Numbered from the stretch's first letter, positions 23,845 to 32,523 are shown. The stretch is 50,547 nucleotides of DNA from an uncultured Lachnospiraceae bacterium (GCA_934432885.1 CAKRYY010000021.1:1-50547); one strand, 5' to 3'. Translations and numbers: made by a program. The notes: generated by a model from the sequence alone, not told the origin.

Positions 23845-25308
23845 ATGGATGAAGAAATTTTAACCCTGACAAGGGAACAGCTTGCAGAACTGAAAAAACG
23901 ATTTTTGCACAGCAGCATGCTTCAGGAGAAATCCTACGTCCGCATATCGGACGATAAGATGGAAGCGTGGCTTTATCTTGCAGAACCCTCCGAGGCGGAA
24001 GAAAAATACAAGATAGATTCGCTTCTGGATATGCTCAGGCAGGAAGGCGTGGAAGAGGGATACCTGATGCCACGCCTTGTTGCGATGGCAAAAAAGGGCG
24101 TTTATCAGCGGGAAATTCTTGTGGCAAAGGGAAAAGAGGTCGTAGAAGGCACAGACGGCTCGTATGAGTATTTCTTTACGCCGGATGCCATTATGGAAGC
24201 ACCGACGATTCGTGAGGACGGCTCCGTTGATTATGGCAGCATGAGCATGCTGCAGAGCGTGCAGGCAGGCGATAAGCTGGCAGAGTATCATCCTGCGCAG
24301 GCAGGTGAGGACGGCTATACCGTAGATGGACAGCTTTTAAAATGCAGGACGGTAAAGGAACTGCAGCCGCTCAGGGGATTGAGTGTTGAGCGGCGAGATA
24401 ATCTGTATTTTGCCAAGGCAGCAGGCAAGGTAGAACTGAAAAATGGAAACCTTGACATCCGTACCGTACATGAGATTCCAGGAGATGTGGATTTAACGAC
24501 TGGAAGGATAGAATTTTTCGGAGACGTAACGATAGGCGGCAGCGTCAGCGCTGGCGTTGTGATTCGTGCAGGCAGAAATCTGGTAATCGAAGGAACGGTA
24601 GAGAGCGCAGAGCTGTTTGCAGGCGGCGATATTGTGCTGAAACGCGGCATACAGGGCAACCTGAAGGGAAAAGCGCGTGCCAGAGGCAGCATTTACAGCA
24701 ATTTTATTGAGCAATGTGAGGTAAGTGCGGAGGGAAATGTCGAAGCCAACTATATTTTGAATGCCAATGTAAGGGCTGGCGGCAGGGTAATTGTCAATGG
24801 AAAACGCGGCAGCATCATCGGCGGCAAGGTGTCAGCGCTTTTGGGCGTAGACGCATACTGCATCGGCAATTATGTTGAGGTGCGTACAGTCGTTCATGCC
24901 GGTTTTGAAAAGGAAATTTATGACCGCTATTCCAGATGCGTAGAGCGGCAGAAGGAGATTCAGGAAAAGCTGGAGGATATTCTGCTGCAAATGGAGGATA
25001 TTATTAAGCAGAAGCGGTACCAGGAGGAGGGCGCAGGTAGCAGTCTCGTCCTGCTTGATAAACGGAAAAATGAGTACTTCAAGCAGCTTGATGAAATACA
25101 GGAGGAAGTCGGACACTGCAGGGAGCGGATGGATAAAGGAAAAGGTGCGCATATCAATGTGGAAGGAGTTACCTATAAGGGCGTTATCTTAAGCATTGAA
25201 AATACGGCAAAGCAGTCAACTGGAGACCTGCGTTACACGACCTATCGCAGTATCGGTGGGGAGATTGTCACGGAAACCTTCCGCAGGGAAGCTCCGGCAA
25301 GAAAATAG
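23845..25308 (+). CDS. FapA-like (DUF342) protein
   Basis: 487 residues. Central right-handed beta-helix with repeated short strands (GDVDLTTGRIEFFGDVTIGGSVSAG, IEGTVESAELFAGGDIVLKRGIQG, KARGSIYSNFIEQCEVSAEGNVEANYI), the DUF342/FapA pattern, followed by a coiled coil (about residues 355-435: ERQKEIQEKLEDILLQMEDI...) and a small beta domain. FapA proteins are found widely in Firmicutes and Vibrio, sometimes with flagellar genes, and are proposed to assemble at cell structures; the role here is unknown. It lies 58 bases after valS and two bases before folC, so co-transcription with both is likely. Confidence 0.85.
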   Translation: MDEEILTLTREQLAELKKRFLHSSMLQEKSYVRISDDKMEAWLYLAEPSEAEEKYKIDSLLDMLRQEGVEEGYLMPRLVAMAKKGVYQREILVAKGKEVVEGTDGSYEYFFTPDAIMEAPTIREDGSVDYGSMSMLQSVQAGDKLAEYHPAQAGEDGYTVDGQLLKCRTVKELQPLRGLSVERRDNLYFAKAAGKVELKNGNLDIRTVHEIPGDVDLTTGRIEFFGDVTIGGSVSAGVVIRAGRNLVIEGTVESAELFAGGDIVLKRGIQGNLKGKARARGSIYSNFIEQCEVSAEGNVEANYILNANVRAGGRVIVNGKRGSIIGGKVSALLGVDAYCIGNYVEVRTVVHAGFEKEIYDRYSRCVERQKEIQEKLEDILLQMEDIIKQKRYQEEGAGSSLVLLDKRKNEYFKQLDEIQEEVGHCRERMDKGKGAHINVEGVTYKGVILSIENTAKQSTGDLRYTTYRSIGGEIVTETFRREAPARK

Positions 25309-25310
25309 GC

Positions 25311-26645
25311 ATGATGCGTTACGAAGAAGCGGAACGCTTTTTACTGGAAATTCCAAGGTTTACCAAAAAGAATCGGATGGAGGATACAAAGAGCTTTCTG
25401 CATCTTTTGGGAGACCCTGATTTGAGCGGAAAAATTATACATGTTGCGGGCACAAATGGAAAAGGTTCTGTTTGTGCCTATTTAGCGTCTGTTTTTGAAC
25501 AGGCGGGCTATAAGGTTGGGCTGTTTACGTCACCGCATCTGGTGACGATGCGGGAGCGTTTCCGGTTAAATGGGGAAATGATAAGCGAAAAAGCATTTAT
25601 AGAATCCCTTGAGCGGGTAATGCGGCAGCTTGAGGATGGAGCGATGGCAAATGCAAGCTATCACCCGACTTTTTTTGAAATGCTGTTTTTTATGGCAATG
25701 CTTTGGTTTCAGAGTGAAGGCGCGGATATTATGATACTGGAAACAGGGCTTGGTGGGCGACTGGATGCGACAAATTCCGTGTCCCGAAAGGAACTGTGTG
25801 TCATTACGGAAATCGGGCTGGACCATGTCGAATATCTTGGAGATACGATTCCTGAAATTGCAGGAGAAAAAGCGGGAATACTGCAAAAAGGAGTCCCTGT
25901 GGTTTTTGCAGATACAAAGAAGGATGCTTCAAGGGTAATCCTTGAGCGCGCGAAAGCCCTCTCCTGCCCTGCGTTTCCAGTGTCGAAAGGTGACGTACGA
26001 AAAATAGGGATTCATAAAAATTTCATTGATTTTTCTTATGATACTCGGTATTATGGTTATGTTGGATGCACGCTTAATACCTGTGCACACTATCAGATTG
26101 AAAACGCCGCTCTGGCGGTACGTGCGCTGGATGTGCTTGGCGAAAAACTGCCGGTGAGCTGCAGTGATTTGGCAAAAGGGCTGCAAAAGATGCGCTGGGA
26201 GGGCAGAATGGAAGAAATTCTGCCGGGCGTATATGCAGATGGAGCGCATAATGCGGACGGAATCAGGGCTTTCCTTGAGACTGTAAAGGAGGACGGCTGC
26301 TGTGGCAGGCGGTTTTTACTGTTTTCTGCGGTACAGGAAAAGCAGTACCGTGAAATAATCAGACAGATTCTGACGTCTGGTCAGTTTGATGAAATCTGTC
26401 TGACGAAACTGAAAAATACGAGAGGGCTTTCTTCGCAGATTCTTTTGGAAACGTATCAGGAGGAACAGGAGCAGCTCCCAGAAGCCGCGGCGCAGCGCGT
26501 ACAGTTTATCTGTGCGGCGGATTGTGAAACGGGGCTCCTTAAGCTCCTTAAGAAAAAGCAGGAGAAGGACATCATATATATTGCCGGCTCGCTCTATCTC
26601 GTAGGAGAGAGTAAGGCTTATATAAAGAGGAAACAAAATGATTGA
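25311..26645 (+). CDS. folC: Folylpolyglutamate/dihydrofolate synthase
   Basis: 444 residues, standard FolC size. Mur-ligase-like ATP site HVAGTNGKGSVCAYLASVF (about residues 43-61), FTSPHLVTMRERFRLNG (folate-binding omega loop), the LETGLGGRLDATN signature, ITEIGLDHVEYLGDTIPEIAGEKAGI with the carbamylated-Lys and Mg-binding region, and ADGAHNADG linking to the C-terminal domain. It adds glutamates to folates, and in many bacteria also to dihydropteroate. The start follows the FapA stop by two bases; ATG ATG gives two equally possible starts (25311 or 25314). The stop overlaps the next small ORF by eight bases. Confidence 0.96.
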   Translation: MMRYEEAERFLLEIPRFTKKNRMEDTKSFLHLLGDPDLSGKIIHVAGTNGKGSVCAYLASVFEQAGYKVGLFTSPHLVTMRERFRLNGEMISEKAFIESLERVMRQLEDGAMANASYHPTFFEMLFFMAMLWFQSEGADIMILETGLGGRLDATNSVSRKELCVITEIGLDHVEYLGDTIPEIAGEKAGILQKGVPVVFADTKKDASRVILERAKALSCPAFPVSKGDVRKIGIHKNFIDFSYDTRYYGYVGCTLNTCAHYQIENAALAVRALDVLGEKLPVSCSDLAKGLQKMRWEGRMEEILPGVYADGAHNADGIRAFLETVKEDGCCGRRFLLFSAVQEKQYREIIRQILTSGQFDEICLTKLKNTRGLSSQILLETYQEEQEQLPEAAAQRVQFICAADCETGLLKLLKKKQEKDIIYIAGSLYLVGESKAYIKRKQND

Positions 26646-26781
26646 TTTTGAGGAAGAATTAAAGAAATTCCACCCAAGTCTTGAGGTCGAGGATGCGGAG
26701 GACGCGATTTATAATCAGGACCTTACAGACGTTGCGGATATTCTGATTAGTATGATGAAGGAAGTAAAGGAAGAAGAATAG
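26638..26781 (+). CDS. Acidic 47-residue protein between folC and a TPR protein
   Basis: A short ORF: ATG 26638 with AGAGGA upstream, overlapping the folC stop by eight bases, and ending nine bases before the TPR gene. The sequence is strongly acidic (MIDFEEELKKFHPSLEVEDA ... ISMMKEVKEEE), probably two helices, with no signal or cysteine. The tight packing on both sides (coupled start, short spacer) argues for a real gene. Function unknown. Confidence 0.65.
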   Translation: MIDFEEELKKFHPSLEVEDAEDAIYNQDLTDVADILISMMKEVKEEE

Positions 26782-26790
26782 AGGTACTGC

Positions 26791-28200
26791 ATGAAATGTT
26801 ATCGATGCGGATGCCAGTTATCGGAAAAGGATTTTTGTACAGGCTGTGGAGCAGATGTTGCTCTTTATAAAAAAATTATATATACCTCCAACTTCTTTTA
26901 TAATGAAGGTTTGGAAAAAGCAAATGTACGGGATTTATCCGGTGCGGTAATCAGTTTACGTCAAAGCCTGAAATTTAATAAAAATAATGTAGAAGCGAGA
27001 AATCTGCTCGGACTTGTTTATTTTGAAATGGGAGAGGTCGTAAAAGGGCTGGGAGAATGGGTTATCAGTAAGAATCTGCGTTCAGAAAAGAACATTGCTG
27101 ATGATTACATCAATATGATTCAGGATAATCCGAGCCGTTTGGAGACGATTAACCAGACGATTAAAAAGTATAATCTTGCGCTGGGCTATTGCCAGCAGGA
27201 TAGTCTGGACCTTGCGGTTATCCAGCTGAAAAAGGTATTGTCCCTGAACCAGAATTATATCCGTGCGCATCAGCTTTTGGCGCTTTTATATATGAAAGCC
27301 GAGGAATGGGAAAAGGCAAAGCGGGAGCTTGACAAGTGCAATCGGATTGACACTGGAAATACGACGACCAGACGCTATTTAAAGGAAGTAACGGATGTAC
27401 TCGATGCGGCAGAAAATGCCAGAGGCGGCATCAAAAAGAAAAATCTTGCGGATGACGTCATTAAATATCAGAGCGGAAATGAGACGATTATACAGCCGAT
27501 AGGAAACCGTGAAAACAGGAGCGTTTCCACTGCACTGAATATCGGAATCGGTATTGCCATCGGCGTTGCGGCGGCATGCTTTTTGATTCTTCCGGCGAGG
27601 CTTAATTCCGCGAACAGCGCAGCACAGAATGAGCTGCGGAGCGTCAGCGAGCAGCTTGATAAAAAGACAAGCGCGCTTGAGGAGCTGCAGCAGCAGATGG
27701 ACCAGCTTTCTGTGGAAAATACGAAGCTGCAGGAGGAGCTTGGCGATTATGCCGGAAATGATGGCACGCTGGCAGTTATAGACAATCTGCTGGAGGCAAT
27801 TTCCATTTATATTGAAAGCCCCGATAATATGCAGCAGATTAGCCAGAGCATTGAAAAAATCGACCCTGAGACGGCGAAGCAGGTAGAATCGCAGCGTTTC
27901 CAGTCTCTGTATCAGCTTCTGCTTTCCAAAGTAGGACCATCCATTGCGGAGGAATACTATAAGACGGGTATGGATGCTTACCAGAAGGAAATGTACGAGG
28001 ATGCCATTACAGCGCTTTCAAAGGCTGCGGAGTATGATGCTGAAAATGTAGATATTCTGTACAATCTGGGAAATGCGTACAGGCAAAACGGCGATAAGGA
28101 CAATGCAGTGCAGACCTATCAGCTTGTGATAGATAAATTTGATGGAACAGACAGAGCCAGAAGGGCAAAAAATTATCTGGCAGAATTAAACGAAGGATAA
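26791..28200 (+). CDS. Zinc-ribbon, TPR and coiled-coil membrane protein
   Basis: 469 residues. N-terminal zinc ribbon with two CxxC pairs (CYRCGC ... CTGCGA, residues 3-23), then tetratricopeptide repeats (about 45-200: GAVISLRQSLKFNKNNVEARNLLGLVYFEMGE and LAVIQLKKVLSLNQNYIRAHQLLALLY), one membrane helix (about 250-270, IGIGIAIGVAAACFLIL), a coiled coil (about 275-320) and C-terminal TPRs (EDAITALSKAAEYDAENVDILYNLGNAYRQNG). The topology suggests cytosolic ribbon and TPRs joined to an extracytoplasmic TPR domain, a scaffold-like protein. It ends the valS-folC gene run with a terminator 26 bases after the stop. Confidence 0.88.
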   Translation: MKCYRCGCQLSEKDFCTGCGADVALYKKIIYTSNFFYNEGLEKANVRDLSGAVISLRQSLKFNKNNVEARNLLGLVYFEMGEVVKGLGEWVISKNLRSEKNIADDYINMIQDNPSRLETINQTIKKYNLALGYCQQDSLDLAVIQLKKVLSLNQNYIRAHQLLALLYMKAEEWEKAKRELDKCNRIDTGNTTTRRYLKEVTDVLDAAENARGGIKKKNLADDVIKYQSGNETIIQPIGNRENRSVSTALNIGIGIAIGVAAACFLILPARLNSANSAAQNELRSVSEQLDKKTSALEELQQQMDQLSVENTKLQEELGDYAGNDGTLAVIDNLLEAISIYIESPDNMQQISQSIEKIDPETAKQVESQRFQSLYQLLLSKVGPSIAEEYYKTGMDAYQKEMYEDAITALSKAAEYDAENVDILYNLGNAYRQNGDKDNAVQTYQLVIDKFDGTDRARRAKNYLAELNEG

Positions 28201-28226
28201 AACCCAAAATGGGAAAACGACGAAAG

Positions 28227-28256
28227 AGGACTTGGCGAAAGCGCCGGTCCTTTTTT
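28227..28256 (+). terminator. Terminator of the folC/TPR operon
   Basis: Stem AGGACTTGGCG / CGCCGGTCCT closed by an AAAG loop and followed by T6. Confidence 0.85.
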
Positions 28257-28257
28257 A

Positions 28258-28535
28258 ACTTATAGGAAACTTCGTTTCCATAAGTTAAAATGGATGCGCA
28301 TAACGCGCAAGTAGAATATGTCACTGCGTGACTGCGCGTTAGCGCAAGAATCTCGCAAACGAGATTCTTTGTTATGTGCGCCTTGCAGGCACCGCTCGCG
28401 CGCAACGAGTTTGCAGGCAAACTCTTTTTAGCGTGGAGCGCACTGCGGCGGAGAAGAATCATGTCGTTAGAACAACCTGCCGCAGGCGGAGAATCCTGCT
28501 TGCAGGATTCTATTTTGTGCAATAGGAAATTTCTA
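28258..28535. repeat. Hairpin-rich intergenic repeat cluster before spoIIAA
   Basis: A 280-base non-coding stretch made of consecutive perfect or near-perfect inverted repeats. They are AACTTATAGGAAAC / GTTTCCATAAGTT (28257-28286), AAGAATCTCG / CGAGATTCTT (28346-28369), GAGTTTGC / GCAAACTC with T5 (28407-28429) and AGAATCCTGC / GCAGGATTCT (28490-28511). Its segments GCCTTGCAGGCA and CGGAGAATCCTGCTT recur at 46345-46390, and GCAATAGGAAA resembles the hairpin seen at 38186, 42346 and 46289. I see no ORF here. Confidence 0.7.
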
Positions 28536-28551
28536 AAAGAAAGGAGAAGCT

Positions 28552-28878
28552 ATGGAGGAAAGATTTCAGATGATTGAAAATTATCTGATGATTCGGATGC
28601 CGGAGGAAATCGACCATCATCAGGCGTCGGTGCTGAGTGAAACGGCAGACTCCTACATTGTCAGAGAGCCGGTGAAAAATATTGTGTTTGATTTTGAGGA
28701 TACCAGATTCATGGACAGCTCAGGCGTTGGCATTGTTGTAGGACGTTATAAAAAGATTTCCTGCTTTGGCGGGAAGGTGTATGCCGTCAATGCGGACAGG
28801 CAGGTGCGGCGGATCATACAGATGTCAGGTCTTGCAAAGGTATTGAATGTGATTGAACGGGAGGATAAGGATGAATAA
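28552..28878 (+). CDS. spoIIAA: Anti-sigma F factor antagonist
   Basis: 108 residues, STAS domain. The motif FMDSSGVGIVVGRYK contains the phosphorylatable serine (Ser57, equivalent to B. subtilis Ser58). Dephosphorylated SpoIIAA binds SpoIIAB and frees sigma F in the forespore. AAAGGAG precedes the ATG. First gene of spoIIAA-spoIIAB-sigF. A sigma-H-like promoter is expected upstream; the sequence GCAGGATTC-N12-TAGGAAATT (28502-28531) resembles one imperfectly but also belongs to the repeat cluster, so regulation is uncertain. Confidence 0.95.
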   Translation: MEERFQMIENYLMIRMPEEIDHHQASVLSETADSYIVREPVKNIVFDFEDTRFMDSSGVGIVVGRYKKISCFGGKVYAVNADRQVRRIIQMSGLAKVLNVIEREDKDE

Positions 28879-29308
28879 CGAGGTCAGAGTGGAATTTGAT
28901 GCGATTTCTGAAAACGAGGCGTTCGCAAGAATTGCGGCGGCAGCTTTTATAACGCCGCTGAATCCGACTCTCGAAGAAATTGCAGATGTAAAGACAGCCG
29001 TTTCAGAAGCGGTAACCAATGCTATCATTCATGGTTATGAAGGCAGAACAGGGAAGGTTTGGCTTTACTGCCGCTTGGCGGAGCGCAGGCTACATATAGA
29101 GGTGCAGGATAAGGGAAAAGGAATCGAGGATGTAGAAAAAGCGATGGAGCCGCTTTTTACGACAAAACCGGAGTTGGACCGTTCCGGTATGGGATTTTCC
29201 TTTATGGAAGCCTTTATGGACAGTCTTCAGGTAAATTCAGAGCCCGGAAGCGGGACAACGGTCATCATGGAAAAATACTTTGCGCCGGACGCCGCAGATG
29301 AGGCATAG
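28871..29308 (+). CDS. spoIIAB: Anti-sigma F factor (serine kinase)
   Basis: 145 residues from ATG 28871, overlapping spoIIAA by eight bases with AGGATAAGG upstream; an upstream in-frame start at 28853 is less likely. GHKL-type ATPase: N-box VSEAVTNAIIHGYEG, G1 box VQDKGKGIEDVEKAMEPLFTTKPELDRSGMGFSFME and the G-rich SEPGSGTTV. It binds and inhibits sigma F and phosphorylates SpoIIAA. The compartment of action is predivisional cell and forespore. Order and overlap are the standard spoIIA arrangement. Confidence 0.96.
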   Translation: MNNEVRVEFDAISENEAFARIAAAAFITPLNPTLEEIADVKTAVSEAVTNAIIHGYEGRTGKVWLYCRLAERRLHIEVQDKGKGIEDVEKAMEPLFTTKPELDRSGMGFSFMEAFMDSLQVNSEPGSGTTVIMEKYFAPDAADEA

Positions 29309-29313
29309 CGCGT

Positions 29314-30045
29314 ATGGAAGAAACGGTATCACTGCTGCGGCAGGCACAGGCGGGAGATGCAGAAGCACGAAAGGAACTAATCGAGAAAAATCTGGGGCTG
29401 GTGCATCATATCGTAAAGCGTTTTGCGGGCAGATACTGTGATGCTGAGGATTTGTTTCAGATAGGAAGCATCGGACTGATGAAGGCAGTGGATAAGTTTG
29501 ACCTTTCCTATGATGTAAAATTTTCTACCTATGCGGTTCCGATGATTGCAGGAGAAATCAAGCGTTTTCTGCGTGATGATGGTATGGTAAAGGTATCGCG
29601 TACCATCAAGGAAAATGGAATACGCATCCGGCAGGCGGCGGGTGAAGCGGCGGCGCAGCTTGGCAGAGAGCCGACCGTCTCTGAAATCAGCCAGATGACA
29701 GGGCTTTTGCCAGAAGATATTGTCGTAGCGATGGAGGCAGGCGCAGAGGTAGAGTCCATTTATAAAACGGTATATCAGAGTGATGGCAGTGAGATTCTTA
29801 TGGTGGACAGGCTGCCCTCCGGCAGAGATGAAAATGAGGGCGTATTGAATCATCTGCTGTTGCAGCAGCTCCTGGGAGGACTTGATACGCAGGAAAAGGA
29901 GCTGATACGGCTGCGTTATTTCAGCGATAAGACACAGGTGGAGGTGGCGAAGACGCTGGGCGTCAGCCAGGTACAGGTCAGCCGCCTGGAAAAGAGGATT
30001 CTGCTGCGGCTTAGGGGACTTGCCAGCGAGCAGAAAAGTGGATAA
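29314..30045 (+). CDS. sigF: RNA polymerase sporulation sigma factor F
   Basis: 243 residues. Region 2 (KNLGLVHHIVKRFAGRYCDAEDLFQIGSIGLMKAVDKFD ... VKFSTYAVPMIAGEIKRFLRDDGMVKVSR), region 3, and region 4 (KELIRLRYFSDKTQVEVAKTLGVSQVQVSRLEKRILLRL). The sequence VPMIAGEIKRFLRDDG and the gene order behind spoIIAB identify it as sigma F rather than sigma G. It directs early forespore transcription. It starts five bases after the spoIIAB stop, with overlapping translation signals. Confidence 0.96.
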   Translation: MEETVSLLRQAQAGDAEARKELIEKNLGLVHHIVKRFAGRYCDAEDLFQIGSIGLMKAVDKFDLSYDVKFSTYAVPMIAGEIKRFLRDDGMVKVSRTIKENGIRIRQAAGEAAAQLGREPTVSEISQMTGLLPEDIVVAMEAGAEVESIYKTVYQSDGSEILMVDRLPSGRDENEGVLNHLLLQQLLGGLDTQEKELIRLRYFSDKTQVEVAKTLGVSQVQVSRLEKRILLRLRGLASEQKSG

Positions 30046-30074
30046 AATAAAACAAAAACGAATGAGGAAATGCT

Positions 30075-30686
30075 ATGAAAATTTATCTGATGCGGCATGG
30101 AGAAACCGATTGGAATAAAGAGGGAAAGCTTCAGGGAAGCTCAGATATTCCATTGAATGAAAACGGCATAAGACTGGCACAGGAAACAGCGCAGGCGCTT
30201 AAGGAGATTCCCTTTGAAGCGGTTTATTCCAGTCCGCTCTGCCGTGCCAGAAAGACAGCGGAGCTTATGAGACTGGAGCGGCAGATACCGATTTTTGAAG
30301 ATGCAAGGCTTAAGGAGATGAGCTTTGGCAGATATGAGGGCGATTCCATCTATCAGGCGGCGCATGACGCTGAAAATCCGCTGCATAAATTTATCCGGGA
30401 GCCTGAACATTTTAAAGCTCAGGATGGCGAAAATTTTTCTGATGTCATTGCACGTGCGCAGAATTTTATAGACGAAGTGCTGATTCCGGCACAGAAAGAG
30501 TACAGCACCATTCTGATTACGGCGCATGGTGCGTTTATCCGCTGCTTTATTCGCTGCATTGAGTCCAGACCGCTTTCAGAGTTCTGGGGAGGAACTCCTT
30601 TGAAAAACTGCTGTGTAACCGCTATGGAACTGCATGGAATGAACATAAAAATTCTGGAAGAAGGAAAAATCTACTACAATTCTTAA
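30075..30686 (+). CDS. Histidine phosphatase family protein
   Basis: 203 residues, phosphoglycerate-mutase-like fold. Catalytic motif LMRHGETDWNKEGKLQG with His in RHG, VYSSPLCRARKTAEL, acid/base Glu in LKEMSFGRYEG, and ILITAHGAFIR with the second catalytic His. This branch includes broad-specificity phosphatases and CobC-like enzymes; the substrate cannot be told. It lies 29 bases behind sigF and before the spoVAA promoter, so it is probably read through from spoIIA. Confidence 0.9.
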   Translation: MKIYLMRHGETDWNKEGKLQGSSDIPLNENGIRLAQETAQALKEIPFEAVYSSPLCRARKTAELMRLERQIPIFEDARLKEMSFGRYEGDSIYQAAHDAENPLHKFIREPEHFKAQDGENFSDVIARAQNFIDEVLIPAQKEYSTILITAHGAFIRCFIRCIESRPLSEFWGGTPLKNCCVTAMELHGMNIKILEEGKIYYNS

Positions 30687-30698
30687 AAATCTGTTTTT

Positions 30699-30727
30699 GC
30701 ATATTTTTTGCAAAGTCTGCCATACTA
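30699..30727 (+). promoter_or_regulatory. Forespore (sigma G/F-type) promoter of spoVAA
   Basis: GCATA (30699-30703), 17-nt spacer, CATACTA (30721-30727). This matches the B. subtilis sigma G/F consensus (GHATR - about 18 nt - CATWNTA) completely and lies about 32 bases before the spoVAA start. Confidence 0.75.
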
Positions 30728-30758
30728 AACCGCAAAGCAACCAGAAAGCGGAAGAGAT

Positions 30759-31388
30759 ATGGAAAATAAAATCGTTTATATCAAACCAAAACGAAATGCT
30801 GAGGTAGAAAAAGAGGCGGTGCTTATAAAAGACATTGCCTCTGTTTCCTGTACGGATAAAAATCTTCTGGCAAAGGTAAAGGCTTTAAGGGTATACCGGT
30901 TTCCGCAAAAAGGGGAAAAAAGAGCCGTTATCAGCAGTCTCTATCTGATTGAGCGGATACAGGAGATGGAAAAGGGAATAACTATTGAAAATGTAGGAGA
31001 GACGGATACTTTAGTAAAGCTGGTAAAGGTGCCGGAAAAGAAAGGCATGATGGTTTTTTGGAAAATTGTATTCGTATCGTTAATCAGCTTTTTCGGAACA
31101 GCGTTTACCATTATGGCATTTCATAATGATATTGGAATTACGGATGTGTTCGGGCGCTTTTATGAGCAGATTATGGGACAGCGCTCTGATGGCGTTACGG
31201 TGTTGGAAATAACCTATTCGCTGGGACTTTTGATAGGAATTACCCTCTTTTTTAATCATATTGGCGGGCGGCGGATTACGACTGACCCTACGCCGATTGA
31301 GGTTGAGATGCGCATTTATGAAAAGGATGTGGATGATACGCTGATTGAGACGGCGGACAGGGAAGGAAAGACAATCGATGCTTCGTGA
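30759..31388 (+). CDS. spoVAA: Stage V sporulation protein AA
   Basis: 209 residues: N-terminal soluble domain (VYIKPKRNAEVEKEAVLIKDIASVSC...), two membrane helices (about residues 98-118 and 146-166) and a C-terminal tail with TTDPTPIEVEMRIYEKDV. This is the normal SpoVAA layout. SpoVA proteins form the channel that loads and releases dipicolinic acid in the spore inner membrane. The gene overlaps spoVAB by 11 bases, and a near-perfect forespore promoter lies directly upstream. Confidence 0.92.
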   Translation: MENKIVYIKPKRNAEVEKEAVLIKDIASVSCTDKNLLAKVKALRVYRFPQKGEKRAVISSLYLIERIQEMEKGITIENVGETDTLVKLVKVPEKKGMMVFWKIVFVSLISFFGTAFTIMAFHNDIGITDVFGRFYEQIMGQRSDGVTVLEITYSLGLLIGITLFFNHIGGRRITTDPTPIEVEMRIYEKDVDDTLIETADREGKTIDAS

Positions 31389-31845
31389 GGTATTTCTTGG
31401 AATTTTGGGTATCTGCTTTGGAATGATGACGGCAGGCGGTGTATTTACGGTGCTTCTGGCGGTCGGACTGATTCCGCGATTCGCAGGCAGGACGCATACG
31501 GGTGGACATGTGATGCTCTATGAAACGATGGTAATTCTGGGAACGATGGCAGGTGATTTGTTCAGTCTTTTCCCGGAGATTCTGCGACCGGGAAGCCTGT
31601 TTTTGACATCAGGGGCACTTCCCTTTTGGCAGGGAATGGGCGGCGTGCTGCTTGGCGTTTATGGAGTATTTGCAGGTATCTTTGTCGGCAGCCTTGCAAT
31701 GGCGATAGCAGAGATGCTAAACAGTATTCCGATTTTTGCAAGGCGGGTCGGTTTTCGGCATGGACTTGGAATCGCTGTCGGTGCAATGGCGCTTGGAAAG
31801 CTGGCAGGCTCCCTTTACTACTTTATCGGCGGCTATCGCCCGTGA
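31378..31845 (+). CDS. spoVAB: Stage V sporulation protein AB
   Basis: 155 residues from ATG 31378 (11-base overlap with spoVAA). Almost entirely hydrophobic, four to five membrane helices: LGILGICFGMMTAGGVFTVLLAVGLIPRF, then THTGGHVMLYETMVILGTMAGD, WQGMGGVLLGVYGVFAGIFVGSLAMAIAEMLN and AVGAMALGKLAGSLYYFIGGYRP. The GxFxG-rich helices and the 'ALGKLxGSLYYF' ending are typical of SpoVAB. Role in dipicolinic acid transport with the other SpoVA proteins. Confidence 0.92.
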   Translation: MLREVFLGILGICFGMMTAGGVFTVLLAVGLIPRFAGRTHTGGHVMLYETMVILGTMAGDLFSLFPEILRPGSLFLTSGALPFWQGMGGVLLGVYGVFAGIFVGSLAMAIAEMLNSIPIFARRVGFRHGLGIAVGAMALGKLAGSLYYFIGGYRP

Positions 31846-32012
31846 GCCTGAAAATTGAATAAGCCCAACAGTATGAAAATATTAGTATGTGAATATTGTG
31901 GGAGCAAAAAACAAGGAACAAAGGGTTGAAGCCTGATAAAAGTGCTTTGACATTTTGATAGAGATGGAAAATAAATTTGTGAGTTCAAGTACAAGGAGTT
32001 GGAGGCTGTAGC

Positions 32013-32456
32013 ATGGAAGAAGAAAAAAAGAAACAGTATCAGGAATATGTAAAAGAGGTAACGCCGACGCATAATTTATGGATATTGATGTGTAAGGCAT
32101 TTGTTACAGGCGGCATTATCTGCTGCATCGGTCAGGCAATTCTCAATTACTGCACGGGGATGCTGGGCATGGACAAGGAGACGGCGGGAAGCTGGTGCTC
32201 ATTGATTCTGGTGCTTGCCAGTGTGCTTTTGACCGGCTTTAATATCTATCCACAGATAACCAAGTGGGGCGGGGCTGGCGCGCTGGTGCCGATTACCGGC
32301 TTTGCCAATTCGGTAGCTGCACCCGCGATAGAGTTTAAAAAAGAGGGTCAGGTATTTGGCATTGGCTGCAAGATTTTTACGATTGCAGGACCGGTAATCC
32401 TTTATGGAATTTTAAGCAGCTTCCTGTTGGGGTTGGTTTATTATGTGATGAAATAA
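32013..32456 (+). CDS. spoVAC: Stage V sporulation protein AC
   Basis: 147 residues, four membrane helices. LMCKAFVTGGIICCIGQAILN, SWCSLILVLASVLLTGFNIYPQITKWGGAGALVPITGFANSVAAPAIEFKKEGQVFGIGCKIFTIAGPVILYG is the strongly conserved SpoVAC core. In B. subtilis SpoVAC acts as a mechanosensitive channel during dipicolinic acid release. The 167-base gap from spoVAB contains no obvious promoter or terminator. spoVAD and spoVAE, normally next, are displaced about 8.5-10 kb downstream. Confidence 0.95.
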   Translation: MEEEKKKQYQEYVKEVTPTHNLWILMCKAFVTGGIICCIGQAILNYCTGMLGMDKETAGSWCSLILVLASVLLTGFNIYPQITKWGGAGALVPITGFANSVAAPAIEFKKEGQVFGIGCKIFTIAGPVILYGILSSFLLGLVYYVMK

Positions 32457-32475
32457 AAAATTATAGCCTTTTTGT
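32457..32475 (+). repeat. Left copy of a direct repeat flanking the AlbA/Schlafen gene
   Basis: AAAATTATAGCCTTTTTGT begins directly after the spoVAC stop. The same sequence with one more T occurs at 34081-34100. The two copies enclose 1.6 kb that holds a single accessory gene. Confidence 0.6.
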
Positions 32476-32523
32476 TTTAAACTCTAGTTTCAATATGTTA
32501 TGATTAGTTAAATCAGGTATCTT

